A stretch of 64,000 nucleotides of DNA from Lonsdalea britannica (GTDB lineage Bacteria > Pseudomonadota > Gammaproteobacteria > Enterobacterales > Enterobacteriaceae): assembly GCF_002111595.1 (NCBI RefSeq), contig NZ_LUTN01000003.1:124001-188000 (forward strand), in the 5' to 3' direction. Positions 8,880 through 18,820 of the stretch are shown piece after piece. Under the pieces are notes generated by a model. It was not told where the DNA came from. It saw nothing but the letters and a program-made list of their open reading frames with translations, and did no database searches. Each line of letters opens with the position of its first letter. Position 1 is the first letter of the stretch. Made by a program: the position numbers and the translations under genes.

Positions 8880-10552
8880 ATGCAATTGCTGAGAAATATT
8901 GCTATCCGTACGGCATTACTCTGGGTGTTGGGCACTTTCTGCGTGCTGTGGGGCGCGGTTTCGGCTTACACCTTCTATTCATTCCATGCGATGACCAAAA
9001 CATCACACACCAGCACATTGCTGGTTAAAAATATGAATCTGGTCAACATGGGGAACGATCAGTACTTTCGTATGGTGACTCGGTTGGCCAGATCGGTGGA
9101 CTATCGCAGATCGGGCGATATCGCCAACGCGGACAAAGAGCAACAGTCTGCCGCGGAAGCACTTAATAATATGAAAAATGATTTGGTGGCTTTTAAACAG
9201 ATCGACCACGGCGGTATGGATGGCACTTTGGCCGATGCGGTGGCGAACGACTGGGCGAATCTTATTCAAAATGGCGTAGAGCCGATGTTTCAACGCGCAT
9301 CTGCCTCCGCGCTGGACGAATATCAAAGCTATGCGAAAGCAACGGTCCCTGCGCTGAGCCGCCAATTCGGCATTTCAGTGACGGCCTTTAACAAAGCGGG
9401 GGCGGAGAAATTCAGCGCGGCGGGTGAACGCTTCAATCGCCTGACTTTTATCGGCCAGACTATCCTGGTAGCAGGGCTGATAGCGGGCATATTAATGCTG
9501 TTGTTCACCGACCGCTATCTGGTCAAATATCTAATGCGCCCGCTTAACGAACTCCGTGACTACTTCCAGATTATCGCCGCGGGTCGGTTAGGGAAACCGA
9601 TCGTGGACTTCGGCAACAACTGCGTTGGCAAATTGTTCCCTCTGCTGCGCGACATGCAGAGCAGCCTGGCGAATACGGTCAGCACCATTCGCAGCAGCGC
9701 TGAATCGATTTACCAGGCGTGGCGGAAATCGCTGCGGGTAACAACGACCTTTCAGCGCGTACGGAGTCTCAGGCTTCTGCGCTCGAAGAGAGCGCCGCCA
9801 GTATGGAACAGCTGACGTCGACGGTGAAACAGAACGCCGAGAATGCCGGACATGCACGTCAGCTGGCGCAGCAGGCTTCCGTCACTGCGCACAAGGGCGG
9901 TGAATTGGTCGATAACGTGGTGAAAACCATGTCTGAAATCGCCAACAGCTCGAAGAAAATCGCTGAAATCACTACGGTTATCAACGGGATTGCGTTTCAG
10001 ACTAACATTCTGGCGCTGAACGCCGCCGTGGAAGCGGCGCGAGCAGGCGAACAGGGACGTGGCTTCGCTGTCGTCGCGGGAGAAGTGCGTAATCTGGCTC
10101 AGCGAAGCGCGCAGGCGGCCAAAGAGATCGAACATCTGATTTCTGATTCGGTGCGCAGCGTCGATTCCGGATCGTCGCAGGTCGCGGATGCCGGGACGAC
10201 CATGAGTGAAATCGTCCGTTCCGTCTCGAATGTGACCGATATCATGGCGGAGATTGCCACGGCCTCAGAGGAACAGAGTAAAGGGATCGCTCAGGCAGGG
10301 CAGGCGATTGCGGAAATGGATGGCGTGACGCAGCAGAACGCCGCGTTGGTTGAAGAAGCTTCCGCTGCCGCGCGCTCGCTGGAAGAGCAGGCGGCTCTGC
10401 TGACGCAGGCCGTCTCGGTCTTCCGCCTGACGGAATCGTCGGCCAAAGACGCGCCCGTAGCCCGTAACCGTGAAGTTAAAGCCGCCGCCGCCGCGCCTGC
10501 GTTAAAAGCGCTGCCTTCCAGGAAGTCGACGGATAATTGGGAAAAATTCTAA
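8880..10552 (+). CDS. Methyl-accepting chemotaxis protein, frameshifted near 9716
   Basis: Transmembrane chemoreceptor, about 557 residues once one frame break is repaired. It has an N-terminal membrane helix (residues 10-32), a periplasmic four-helix-type sensor, a second membrane helix near residues 195-215 and a HAMP domain. The cytoplasmic signalling domain carries the conserved tip [20 protein letters not shown]. It ends in NWEKF, a variant of the NWETF pentapeptide that tethers CheR/CheB, so it should be a high-abundance-type receptor. The frame breaks at taccaggcgtgg, where family sequence [12 protein letters not shown] needs caggg: one G is missing. The ligand cannot be told. E. coli has no gene here, so this is a local insertion relative to it. 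Confidence 0.9.
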
Positions 10553-10593
10553 AAAGCGGCACGGGTTCAGACGCCATCTGACATGCTCGTCCA

Positions 10594-10627
10594 CCTTATC
10601 GTCGCAGCGAGGAGCGCGATGATAAGG
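10594..10627. repeat. 12-bp inverted repeat downstream of the chemoreceptor
   Basis: ccttatcgtcgc (10594-10605) pairs with gcgatgataagg (10616-10627), with one G-U. No T run follows on either strand, so a simple terminator is not clear. It lies between convergent genes. Confidence 0.5.
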
Positions 10628-10732
10628 GAGGATGAAGGTTTCATGGGAAAAGCGGGGCGGAGTGGCGAAGCCAGCGAACGTCGTCATGACTCCCTCGCAT
10701 TCAGAGCCTGCTGAACGACATCCTAATTGAAA

Positions 10733-11014
10733 TCATCGCTTAGCGCCGGCCAGCTGAGACAGCAGAATTTGCTCGATAAGCTCACTCCGGCTGATATTTT
10801 TCTCTTCCGCCAATGCGTTGAGAATATCGACCGCTTCCGCGTTAATTTTCAGCTCAACTCGCCGTAGCCCACGATTCTTGTCTCGTCGCAGCTGATTGCG
10901 CTTATTGATCCTCAGCTGTTCATCTCGTGAAAGCGGATTGGTTTTCGGACGGCCCGGACGACGCTCATCAGCGAACAGATCCGGTGTGGTGCGATCCGTT
11001 TGTTCTTTTGCCAT
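10733..11014 (-). CDS. ybfE: YbfE, small ribbon-helix-helix-like protein
   Basis: Closely matches E. coli YbfE (MAKEQTDRTT..., RRPGRPKTNPLSRDEQLRINK). The ATG at 11014 is chosen because it begins the conserved sequence; the open frame continues 13 codons upstream with no family support. The 93 residues are basic in the first half. The C-terminal RVELKINAEAVDILNALAEEK and SRSELIEQILL segments look like a ribbon-helix-helix fold. In E. coli the gene is reported in the LexA/SOS regulon; I did not find a clear LexA box here. Biochemical function is unknown. Confidence 0.9.
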   Translation of the reverse strand: MAKEQTDRTTPDLFADERRPGRPKTNPLSRDEQLRINKRNQLRRDKNRGLRRVELKINAEAVDILNALAEEKNISRSELIEQILLSQLAGAKR

Positions 11015-11192
11015 AGGTAGTGGTACTGCAAAGATTCGGACCAAAACGCGCATTTCATTCGCGACATTTTGATGATGTGGTTAACAATGCCAGTGGCTAG
11101 ACAGCCGACCCTTAAGTGCGTAAAGCGGGCGACATGATACCCCAGCGGAACCAGCCGCGACAATGGTTTACGGCGTCGCGGCGAACGGGTGG

Positions 11193-11960
11193 CTAACTCT
11201 GCGCCATAAAACGGTGTATTGCCCGCAGCACGGCCTCAGGTTTTTCCGCATGCACCCAATGTCCCGCTCCCGCAATGGCATAAGCTGTCGCGCCGGGAAA
11301 CTGACTCAGCAGCGCATCGCGATAACGGCGATCCAGATAAGGCGAATTCTCACCGCGAATAAACAAAATGGGATGCGCCCAGACGGGGACGTCCTGCCAG
11401 CCTGAAATCACATCATATTGATCCCATAAAACCGGCACGTTGAATCGCCACTCTCCCTGAGAAAATGACTTCAGCAGGAACTGAATCACGCCTTCATCGG
11501 CAATGCTTTCGCGCATCAATTGCGCTGCGGCAGTACGTTGTGTGATCCCGGCGGCGCTGACGGCTCTTAGCGCGGCAAAAATGTCGTCGTGTCGTCGGCT
11601 GTGATAATGCACCGGGGCAATATCAATCGCGACGATGCGCTCAATGCGATCCGGGATCAGCGCGCTCAGCGCCATGGCGACTTTACCGCCCATGGAGTGG
11701 CCGATCACAATGACACGATCCAGCGCCAGTTCGTCCAACAGATCCACGACATCTTGCGCCATATCCTGATACTGCATGGAAGGATCGCGCGGAGACAACC
11801 CGTGATTACGCAGATCGATCTGTAAAATATCGTGTTGATTTTGCAGATCGCGGGCCAATACGCCAAGATTATCAAGGTTACCGAACAGGCCGTGAATGAG
11901 AATAACCGGAAGCAGCTGCTGGGGCAGTTGCGCGTTTTGCCAGCGATAATTCAATTTCAT
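11193..11960 (-). CDS. ybfF: YbfF, alpha/beta-hydrolase esterase
   Basis: Cytoplasmic acyl-CoA/short-chain esterase family, 255 residues from the ATG at 11960 (MKLNYRW). That start is chosen by homology; the in-frame ATG at 11972 is an alternative and neither has a strong ribosome-binding site. Visible features are the oxyanion segment HGLFGNLDNLG, the nucleophile elbow GHSMGG and the C-terminal catalytic histidine in GAGHWVHAEKP. The gene is divergent from seqA, as in E. coli. Confidence 0.95.
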   Translation of the reverse strand: MKLNYRWQNAQLPQQLLPVILIHGLFGNLDNLGVLARDLQNQHDILQIDLRNHGLSPRDPSMQYQDMAQDVVDLLDELALDRVIVIGHSMGGKVAMALSALIPDRIERIVAIDIAPVHYHSRRHDDIFAALRAVSAAGITQRTAAAQLMRESIADEGVIQFLLKSFSQGEWRFNVPVLWDQYDVISGWQDVPVWAHPILFIRGENSPYLDRRYRDALLSQFPGATAYAIAGAGHWVHAEKPEAVLRAIHRFMAQS

Positions 11961-12013
11961 AGTGAAGTTCATTCAGGGAGACGTTTGCTTAGGGTATCAT
12001 GAGTTTATCCTGC

Positions 12014-12037
12014 GATCTCGCGGTGCCATGATCGATC
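12014..12037. promoter_or_regulatory. Cluster of three GATC sites upstream of seqA
   Basis: GATC occurs at 12014, 12030 and 12034 within 24 bases of the ybfF-seqA divergent region. SeqA binds paired GATC sites, so autoregulation is possible. Three sites could also be chance. Confidence 0.3.
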
Positions 12038-12179
12038 GCCTCTGGCGACCTTCCATGCGCAAAGGCATCACTCAGCCTAATCTGACTTTATGCGGATACC
12101 CGCGTTTGCTGCTGTTCGCGGGAGAAAGGTAACTTTATACTCCCTGATGATTGAAGAAATAAAACCGTACTGGATAAAG

Positions 12180-12716
12180 ATGAAAACTATTGAGGTCGAC
12201 GAAGAGCTTTATCGTTATATCGCCAGCCATACCCAGCATATTGGCGAAAGCGCATCCGACATTTTACGGCGCATGCTGAAATTCAGCGCCGGACAGGTTG
12301 TACAGACAGCTCCCTCCAAAGCTGCGGCGGCGGAACAGCCACCGGCGACGATTCAACACAGCCCGCGTGACCGGGTGAGAGCGCTCCGCGAGCTGCTGTT
12401 ATCTGACGAATACGCTGAAAAGAACAAAGCGATCAACCGCTTCATGTTGATATTGTCCGCGTTATATGAGCTGTCACCTGCGGAATTCGGCGCGGCGACC
12501 GAGTCGCTCCATGGCCGGACCCGCGTCTACTTTGCCGGAGATGAGCATACTCTGCTGCAAAACGGCACGCACACTAAACCTAAACATATCCAGGGCACGC
12601 CATACTGGGTTATCACTAATACCAATACGGGTCGTAAACGGAGCATGGTCGAACACATCATGCAATCGATGCAGTTCCCGCCGGAGCTGATCGAAAAAGT
12701 CTGCGGCACCATCTAA
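12180..12716 (+). CDS. seqA: Replication negative regulator SeqA
   Basis: Binds hemimethylated GATC sites, sequesters oriC after initiation and organises new DNA. The ATG at 12180 gives the family N-terminus MKTIEVDEELYRYIASHTQ; the in-frame ATG at 12090 would add 30 residues without homology. The 178 residues comprise the N-terminal oligomerisation domain (1-35), a variable linker (about 45-65) and the C-terminal DNA-binding domain with NGTHTKPKHIQGTPYWV and NTNTGRKRSMV. pgm follows after 24 bases, as in E. coli, so the two are probably cotranscribed. Confidence 0.97.
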   Translation: MKTIEVDEELYRYIASHTQHIGESASDILRRMLKFSAGQVVQTAPSKAAAAEQPPATIQHSPRDRVRALRELLLSDEYAEKNKAINRFMLILSALYELSPAEFGAATESLHGRTRVYFAGDEHTLLQNGTHTKPKHIQGTPYWVITNTNTGRKRSMVEHIMQSMQFPPELIEKVCGTI

Positions 12717-12740
12717 ATCACGCGTCAGGAAAACAAGGCA

Positions 12741-14384
12741 ATGGCTAATCACCCGAGAGCTGGACAACCTACCCGGCAGAGCGACTTGATTAACGTCGCG
12801 CAGTTGACGTCACAGTATTACGTGTTGCAACCGGACCCCGCTAACCCGGCCCACGCCGTGAAATTCGGCACTTCAGGCCATCGCGGTAGCGCTGCGCGCA
12901 ACAGTTTTAATGAAGCGCACATTCTGGCTATTGCTCAGGCGATAGCCGAAGAGCGCAGTCGCCAGGGGATTAGCGGTCCTTGTTACGTGGGGAAAGATAC
13001 GCATGCGCTATCTGAACCCGCGTTTATTTCCGTTTTGGAGGTGCTGACGGCGAATGGTGTGGACGTCATTATCCAGCAGGATAACGGCTTCACCCCGACG
13101 CCGGCCGTCTCAAACGCGATTCTGACGCATAACCGTCTCGGCGGCGCGTTGGCGGATGGCATCGTTATTACGCCGTCGCACAACCCGCCGGAAGACGGCG
13201 GCATCAAATACAATCCCCCCAATGGCGGACCGGCAGACACCAATCTGACCAGCGTCATTGAAAAGCGCGCCAACGCGCTGCTGGCAGAAGCATTGCGCGG
13301 TGTTAAGCGTCAGACCATGGACGAAGCCAAACGCGGCGGTCATCTTCACGAACAGGATCTGGTGCAGGCCTACGTGGAAGGGCTGGGCGAAGTTATTGAT
13401 ATGGCGGCCATCCAGCGCGCCGGGTTGAAACTGGGCGTCGATCCTCTGGGCGGTTCCGGCATCGCTTACTGGCAGCGGATTGCTGAGCACTACCAGTTGG
13501 ATCTGACTATGGTTAACGACGAAGTTGACCAGACGTTCCGCTTTATGACGCTGGACCACGATGGCGTCATTCGTATGGACTGCTCATCGGAGTTCGCCAT
13601 GGCCGGGCTGCTGGCGCTGCGCGACAAGTTCGATCTGGCTTTCGCCAACGATCCGGATTACGACCGCCACGGCATCGTGACCCCTGCCGGACTGATGAAT
13701 CCGAATCATTACCTCGCCGTCGCTATCAATTACCTGTTCCAACATCGTCCGCAATGGAGCGACAGCGTAGCAGTCGGCAAAACGCTGGTCTCCAGTGCGA
13801 TGATTGACCGGGTGGTCAACGATCTGGGCCGCAAGCTGGTGGAAGTGCCGGTCGGCTTCAAATGGTTTGTCGATGGACTGTTTGACGGTAGTCTGGGCTT
13901 CGGCGGTGAAGAAAGCGCGGGCGCCTCCTTCCTGCGTTTCGACACCCAGCCGTGGTCAACCGACAAAGACGGTATCATCATGTGTCTGCTGGCGGCGGAA
14001 ATCACGGCCGTGACCGGTAAGAACCCGCAGCAACACTATGATGAATTGGCGAAGCGCTTCGGCGCGCCTAGCTATAACCGGATTCAGGCACCGGCTACGC
14101 ACGCGCAAAAAGCCGCGTTGTCCAAGTTGTCGCCGGAACAGGTTTCCGCGAGTACGCTGGCGGGCGATCCGATTACCGCGCGTCTGACTACCGCGCCGGG
14201 CAATGGCGCGTCCATCGGTGGGCTGAAGGTGATGACGGACAACGGCTGGTTTGCCGCGCGGCCTTCCGGCACGGAAGAAGCCTACAAAATCTACTGTGAA
14301 AGTTTCCTCGGCGAGGAGCATCTGCGGAAAATTGAAAAAGAAGCGGTAGAGATTGTCAGCGAAGTGCTGAACAACGCGAAATAG
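12741..14384 (+). CDS. pgm: Phosphoglucomutase Pgm
   Basis: Interconverts glucose-1-P and glucose-6-P. The 547 residues match E. coli Pgm (546). Motifs: the phosphoserine loop [13 protein letters not shown], the metal-binding DPDYDRHG, the sugar-binding GGEESAG and the phosphate-binding RPSGTEE near the C-terminus. Second gene of the seqA-pgm unit, closed by the terminator at 14407. Confidence 0.98.
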   Translation: MANHPRAGQPTRQSDLINVAQLTSQYYVLQPDPANPAHAVKFGTSGHRGSAARNSFNEAHILAIAQAIAEERSRQGISGPCYVGKDTHALSEPAFISVLEVLTANGVDVIIQQDNGFTPTPAVSNAILTHNRLGGALADGIVITPSHNPPEDGGIKYNPPNGGPADTNLTSVIEKRANALLAEALRGVKRQTMDEAKRGGHLHEQDLVQAYVEGLGEVIDMAAIQRAGLKLGVDPLGGSGIAYWQRIAEHYQLDLTMVNDEVDQTFRFMTLDHDGVIRMDCSSEFAMAGLLALRDKFDLAFANDPDYDRHGIVTPAGLMNPNHYLAVAINYLFQHRPQWSDSVAVGKTLVSSAMIDRVVNDLGRKLVEVPVGFKWFVDGLFDGSLGFGGEESAGASFLRFDTQPWSTDKDGIIMCLLAAEITAVTGKNPQQHYDELAKRFGAPSYNRIQAPATHAQKAALSKLSPEQVSASTLAGDPITARLTTAPGNGASIGGLKVMTDNGWFAARPSGTEEAYKIYCESFLGEEHLRKIEKEAVEIVSEVLNNAK

Positions 14385-14406
14385 CGCTCACGGCAATGCG
14401 AAATTA

Positions 14407-14436
14407 AAAAAGGCACCGAAAAGGGTGCCTTTTTGT
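14407..14436 (+). terminator. Terminator of pgm
   Basis: aggcacc (14411-14417) pairs with ggtgcct (14424-14430), with A-rich and T-rich flanks. The run of T follows on the plus strand. Confidence 0.9.
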
Positions 14437-14634
14437 TATTCGAGGCAGTCCCAACCACGGGGAGGTTGGCCGTCGTTTGGGGCGGACGCAATTTCAACGA
14501 TGATGCGAATGTCTCGTCCGGACGAATCTGTCCGCCTATCGTGTTGCAGAGGGGGGGCGAGCGTCTCCGTTTCTCATGTCGGGGTGAAGCCCACCGTGAC
14601 GAACAGACCGGTTTCATCGAACAACGGGCCGCTT

Positions 14635-15053
14635 GACGTAATCCTAATGCGATCAACAGCGCGCCAGTTGAGATCAGCGCGACGCCCACGCCTATCAGCA
14701 AAGATATCTTTTCCCCAGCAGGATCACCGCCAAAAACACGGCAAAGACGATGCTGAGTTTATCGATCGGGGCGACCTGCGCGACAGAGCCATTTTTGGGC
14801 GCCATGAAGTAGAACAGCCACGTCATGGCCTCGGCGACGCCGCTGAGGACGATGAACGCTGGGTCAGAATCGAGCCTACCAGGCCCAGTTTGCTTTGCGC
14901 GACGACAATACCGATCAGAAACAGAGCCATGACGACGACCCGCACGGCGGTCGCCGTATTGGCGTCCAGCGGTTGTAGTCCTGCTTTAGCGAATATCGCT
15001 ACCGGCGCGGGGCACTGCGCGGATAGCAGTACATTACTCAACCAGCTATTCAT
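14635..15053 (-). pseudogene. Decayed EamA/DMT-family transporter (about 140-residue type)
   Basis: From the ATG at 15053 the minus strand encodes recognisable pieces of a small EamA membrane protein: AIFAKAGLQPLDANTATAVR, VVVMALFLIGIVVAQ, FIVLSGVAEAMTWLFYFMAP, NGSVAQVAPID, LSIVFAVFLAVILLG, and LLIGVGVALISTGALLIALG. These lie in different frames. I count at least three breaks: about 14850-14870, at 14760 where one A is missing, and near 14710 where one G is missing. The first 20 residues also contain substitutions unlike the family (LSAQCPAP), and the normal C-terminal stop is lost. This goes beyond the clean indels elsewhere and looks like true decay. The remaining sequence to 14440 shows nothing recognisable. 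Confidence 0.85.
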
Positions 15054-15114
15054 GACTCTTTCCCGCTCAGAAATAAGCGAGGATGCGACTCCTGCCTCAT
15101 CAGAAAGGCGATGT

Positions 15115-15795
15115 TCACGGGATGAAGCGATAGCCGACGGCGGTCTCCGTAACCAGGTGCCGTGGGCGGGCGGGGTCCAGCTCCAGTTTCTGGCGCAGGT
15201 GTCCCATATAGATGCGCAGGTAGTGACTATTTTCGACCGCGTTAGGCCCCCAGACATCGTTCAGCAATTGGCGCTGCGTCAAAACTTTGCCGGGATTGGC
15301 GACCAACAGGGACAATAGGCGGAACTCGGTGGGCGTGAGGTGCAGCGTTTCGCCGTTGCGGGTCACCTGGCGGTCGAGCAGATCGACACTGACGTCTCCG
15401 AAGGTCACCTGCGGACTTTCCTGCCGCGACAGCGTAAATCGCCGTTGCGCCACACGCAGTCGGGCCAGTAGCTCGCCGATACCAAAGGGCTTCGTCAGAA
15501 AGTCGTCGGCGCCAGCGTCGAGCGCCGCGATTTTATCCTGCTCATCGCTGCGGGCGGAAAGAACGATAATCGGGATGCTGCTCCATTGGCGCAGGTCGTG
15601 GATGTAATCGAGGCCGTTGCCGTCCGGCAGGCCCAGATCGAGGATAATCAGCGATGGTTTGCGGGTGGCGGCTTCAAGCAGGCCGCGCTGTAGCGTATCG
15701 GCTTCGAAGACATGGCAGCCTTCGGCTTCGAGCGCTTGTCGCACGAAGCGCCGTATCTCTTTCTCATCTTCTACGATCAATACGTTGGTAAGCAC
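15115..15795 (-). CDS. kdpE: KDP response regulator KdpE
   Basis: OmpR-type response regulator that normally activates kdpFABC under K+ limitation. The 226 residues have a receiver domain with the phosphoacceptor Asp53 (IILDLGLPDGNG) and the conserved lysine in DDFLTKPFG. A C-terminal winged helix follows (LTPTEFRLLSLLVANPGKVLT, VETAVGYRF-type end). It sits 14 bases after kdpD and is surely cotranscribed. Its usual target operon is not present upstream. Confidence 0.97.
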   Translation of the reverse strand: MLTNVLIVEDEKEIRRFVRQALEAEGCHVFEADTLQRGLLEAATRKPSLIILDLGLPDGNGLDYIHDLRQWSSIPIIVLSARSDEQDKIAALDAGADDFLTKPFGIGELLARLRVAQRRFTLSRQESPQVTFGDVSVDLLDRQVTRNGETLHLTPTEFRLLSLLVANPGKVLTQRQLLNDVWGPNAVENSHYLRIYMGHLRQKLELDPARPRHLVTETAVGYRFIP

Positions 15796-15809
15796 CTGCG
15801 TGGTCGCTC

Positions 15810-18530
15810 CTATAGTTCAGGTTCCAGCTCCGGCGGGGTCGTCAGCGGCAGAGTGAAGTGGAACACGGCGCCGCCGCCTGTGGCATGGGTTGCCCAGATT
15901 TTCCCGCCGTGAATGACCACGATGGCCCGACAGATCGCCAGTCCCAAGCCTACACCAGGAATGGCGGATTCCTGATGTCCGCGGGCGAATTTATCAAAAA
16001 TCATCTGCTCCTTGCCGGGGTCGATACCGGGACCATTGTCCTGCACGCGCACTTCGACGTAGTGCTCGCCGGTTGCCGCGACATGCGGCAGGGCGGAGAG
16101 CGTGATGGCGGCCCGGTCGCCCGCATACTTGACGGCATTCTCGAGGAGATTGATCAACACCCGTTCTATCAATGTGGCATCGCAATAGACCAGCATCAGC
16201 GCTTGCGGCAGTGCCAGCGTGACGTCCAATGCCCCATCGCCGTTTTCCAAATGGCGCAGAGCGCTGTCCGCCAGCTCTTCCAGCGACTGCCAGGCTTTGC
16301 GGGGATGGAAACCGTCAGACTGGAGTCGGGCCATATCCAGCAGGTTATTGACCAACCGCGTCGTATTCTGAATTTGCCGTCGGATCTGACCGGCTTGCGT
16401 CGCGTAAGGCGACGCCTGCGCGCTCAGATTCCGCGTCAGAATCTCCGCCTGCCCGGACAGCACCGTCAGCGGCGTCCGCAGATCGTGAGACAGCGCGGAC
16501 AATAAGGAGTTGCGCAACTGCTCGCGTTCGGTATCCAGACGCGCTTTTTCGGCGCTATTGACTAAGTGGAGCCGTTCCAGCGCGTTGGCAATCAGCACGG
16601 TACAGGTTTCCAGCATTCGCTGCTGCTCGGGGATCATCAGCTGGCGAGCATGAAAGGGTTCGATCGCGATGACGCCGAACGTCAGCTGCGGCGTTGATAG
16701 TGGCTGAATTTGGTAGGGTACGCCGGGCAGAGTCTGGGTTCCGCTGCCTGCGGGCGCATGGTGGTCAAAGCTCCAGCGCGCGATAGCCGGGTCGATGATG
16801 AGCGGCTCTGGCGTTTGCGTCGCGGCGGGCGTCAGTTCGGCCGTCGGCGAAGACGGCGCATCCGCCAGCCAGATCGCGGCGCGAGCCTGAAACGTCGAGC
16901 ACAGGTAATGGCGGCTGGCGGCGGCGATATCCTCAACGGTCAGGCTGCGATTCAGCGCATTGGACATCTCGTACAGGTGACGCATACGCTGTTCCCGGTA
17001 GCGGGCGACCCGCGCCTGATAGCGCACGCCTGCGGTCAGACTGCCCACCAGAACACCCACGCTGAGCATGACGATGAACGTCACCAGATACTGCGCATCG
17101 GCCACGGCCAGTTTGCCGCGCGGCGCAACGAAGCAGAGATCGAAAGCGACAACGTTGATCAGCGCGGCAAACACCGAAGGCCATCGTCCGAAAAATAGCG
17201 CGACGATCGCCACGCCGAGCAGGTAGATCATCACCAGATTCACCGGCTCGAGCATAGAAAAAGGCGACCACAGCGCGAGCAACGTGATGACAGAGCACAG
17301 GGCGATCGCCAGCGCACAGCCGTACAGCTGACGCCGCCATTTTTCAGTGAGGCTCCGGTTGTCTTCAGGTTTGACCGGCGGGGAAGAGGGGGCATCCTGA
17401 ACGGAAACGACCACCAGATCGAGGTCGGGTCCCAATAACCCCAGCTTCTCGGCGAAACGCGTCCGTCGCCAGCGGCCCCAACGGCGATCGGGGTGACGAC
17501 CGATCACGATTTTGCCCAAGTTGTGCTCGCGTGCGTAACGAAGGACGGCGTTTTCTACGGAGGGATCGGACAAGGTGGCCGTTTCGGCGCCCAAGTCCTG
17601 CGCCAGCTTCAGCGCCCGCAAAATGGCCCGGCGGCGCGTTTCCGGCAGTCTGTGTAGCTGAGGCGTTTCCACGTACACCGCATGCCAGACGCCGCCTAGC
17701 CGTGCCGCCAAGCGGGCGGCGGTGCGCACCAGTTTTTCGTTTCCCGCGTCCTGCCCGATGCACAGCAGAATTGCGTCGCGGGTGTGCCATACGCGTTCGT
17801 TGCCTTGAAGATCGCGCATCTCACGCACCTGGTCGTCCACGCGGTCAGCCAGTCGACGCAGGGCCAGCTCACGCAGCGCGACGAGATTGCCTTTGCGGAA
17901 GAAATGCTCGATGGCGCGCTCTGCCTGCTGCGGAAGGTACACCTTGCCTTCATGCAGGCGTTGGCGCAGGTCGTCCGGCGGCAAGTCCACCAGCACGACT
18001 TCGTCCGCGTCGTCGAAGAACGGATCGGGGAGGGTTTCGCGCACGCGAATACCGGTTATTCCGCCCACGACATCGTTGAGACTTTCCAGATGCTGCACGT
18101 TGACCGTCGTGAAGACATCGATCCCCGCGTCCAGCAGCTCCTGCACATCTTGCCAGCGTTTAGGATGGCGGCTGCCGCGTAGGTTGCTGTGGGCCAGTTC
18201 GTCCACGAGGATCAGCGCAGGCGATCGCGCCAGCGCGGCATCCAGATCGAACTCCTCATGCTCTCTGCCCACCGCGCCGATTTTCTTTCCAGGCAGCAGC
18301 GGTAGCCCCGTTAACTGGGCAAGGGTCTCCGCGCGTCCGTGGGTTTCCACCACGCCGACCAGCACATCCAGCCCTTGATCCTTGAGCCGTCGCGCTTCTT
18401 GCAGCATGGCGTAGGTTTTCCCTACGCCCGCGCTGGCGCCGAAAAAAATCTTCAGTTTGCCCCGGGGGGAGTCTCCCAACTGAGACAGCAACGTATCCGG
18501 GTCGGGACGACGCGGTTCCTCATGGGTCAT
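15810..18530 (-). CDS. kdpD: KDP sensor histidine kinase KdpD, without kdpFABC nearby
   Basis: Membrane sensor kinase/phosphatase for K+ and turgor. The 906 residues comprise an N-terminal KdpD domain with Walker A GASAGVGKT (about residues 31-39), a Usp-like domain, and four membrane helices in the middle (CALAIALCSVITLLALW onward). A GAF-like region, HisKA with HDLRTPLTVLSG, and an HATPase domain ending GVGLGLAICRAIV complete it. All domains are intact and slightly longer than E. coli (894). In E. coli kdpFABC lies directly upstream; here only 290 bases separate kdpD from ybfA and no kdpC remnant is visible on the minus strand. Confidence 0.96.
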   Translation of the reverse strand: MTHEEPRRPDPDTLLSQLGDSPRGKLKIFFGASAGVGKTYAMLQEARRLKDQGLDVLVGVVETHGRAETLAQLTGLPLLPGKKIGAVGREHEEFDLDAALARSPALILVDELAHSNLRGSRHPKRWQDVQELLDAGIDVFTTVNVQHLESLNDVVGGITGIRVRETLPDPFFDDADEVVLVDLPPDDLRQRLHEGKVYLPQQAERAIEHFFRKGNLVALRELALRRLADRVDDQVREMRDLQGNERVWHTRDAILLCIGQDAGNEKLVRTAARLAARLGGVWHAVYVETPQLHRLPETRRRAILRALKLAQDLGAETATLSDPSVENAVLRYAREHNLGKIVIGRHPDRRWGRWRRTRFAEKLGLLGPDLDLVVVSVQDAPSSPPVKPEDNRSLTEKWRRQLYGCALAIALCSVITLLALWSPFSMLEPVNLVMIYLLGVAIVALFFGRWPSVFAALINVVAFDLCFVAPRGKLAVADAQYLVTFIVMLSVGVLVGSLTAGVRYQARVARYREQRMRHLYEMSNALNRSLTVEDIAAASRHYLCSTFQARAAIWLADAPSSPTAELTPAATQTPEPLIIDPAIARWSFDHHAPAGSGTQTLPGVPYQIQPLSTPQLTFGVIAIEPFHARQLMIPEQQRMLETCTVLIANALERLHLVNSAEKARLDTEREQLRNSLLSALSHDLRTPLTVLSGQAEILTRNLSAQASPYATQAGQIRRQIQNTTRLVNNLLDMARLQSDGFHPRKAWQSLEELADSALRHLENGDGALDVTLALPQALMLVYCDATLIERVLINLLENAVKYAGDRAAITLSALPHVAATGEHYVEVRVQDNGPGIDPGKEQMIFDKFARGHQESAIPGVGLGLAICRAIVVIHGGKIWATHATGGGAVFHFTLPLTTPPELEPEL

Positions 18531-18820
18531 GAACGGTCCTTATCGCAAGGGCTGAGTGAATCATCGGTTGGGTCTTACAGTAATACATGAGCGGCTGCGT
18601 TACCGCCAGAGTCGGCGTGTTCCGTACCCAAACGGGTGAGGGGAAAGGGCCCCACGGACGGCTTTCTCCTCATGGTTTTTTCGGATAAATACGCACCGAT
18701 TTTTCTGGTCGGATGAGTGGCTAACCGGATGCAAAGCGGGTACAGTTTTAACCTGTTGCAGTCACTTGTTTATCACTCGCGGGAGTGCTTCCCGCGCCTC
18801 GTATTATTCGGAGGATGGTC

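Noticed and set aside
11015-11100. LexA box upstream of ybfE
   Set aside because: The tactg at 11023-11027 has no matching CAG half at the right spacing.
17531-18378. Overlapping plus-strand ORFs inside kdpD
   Set aside because: Arg/Pro/Ser-rich shadows of the kdpD coding strand without start signals.
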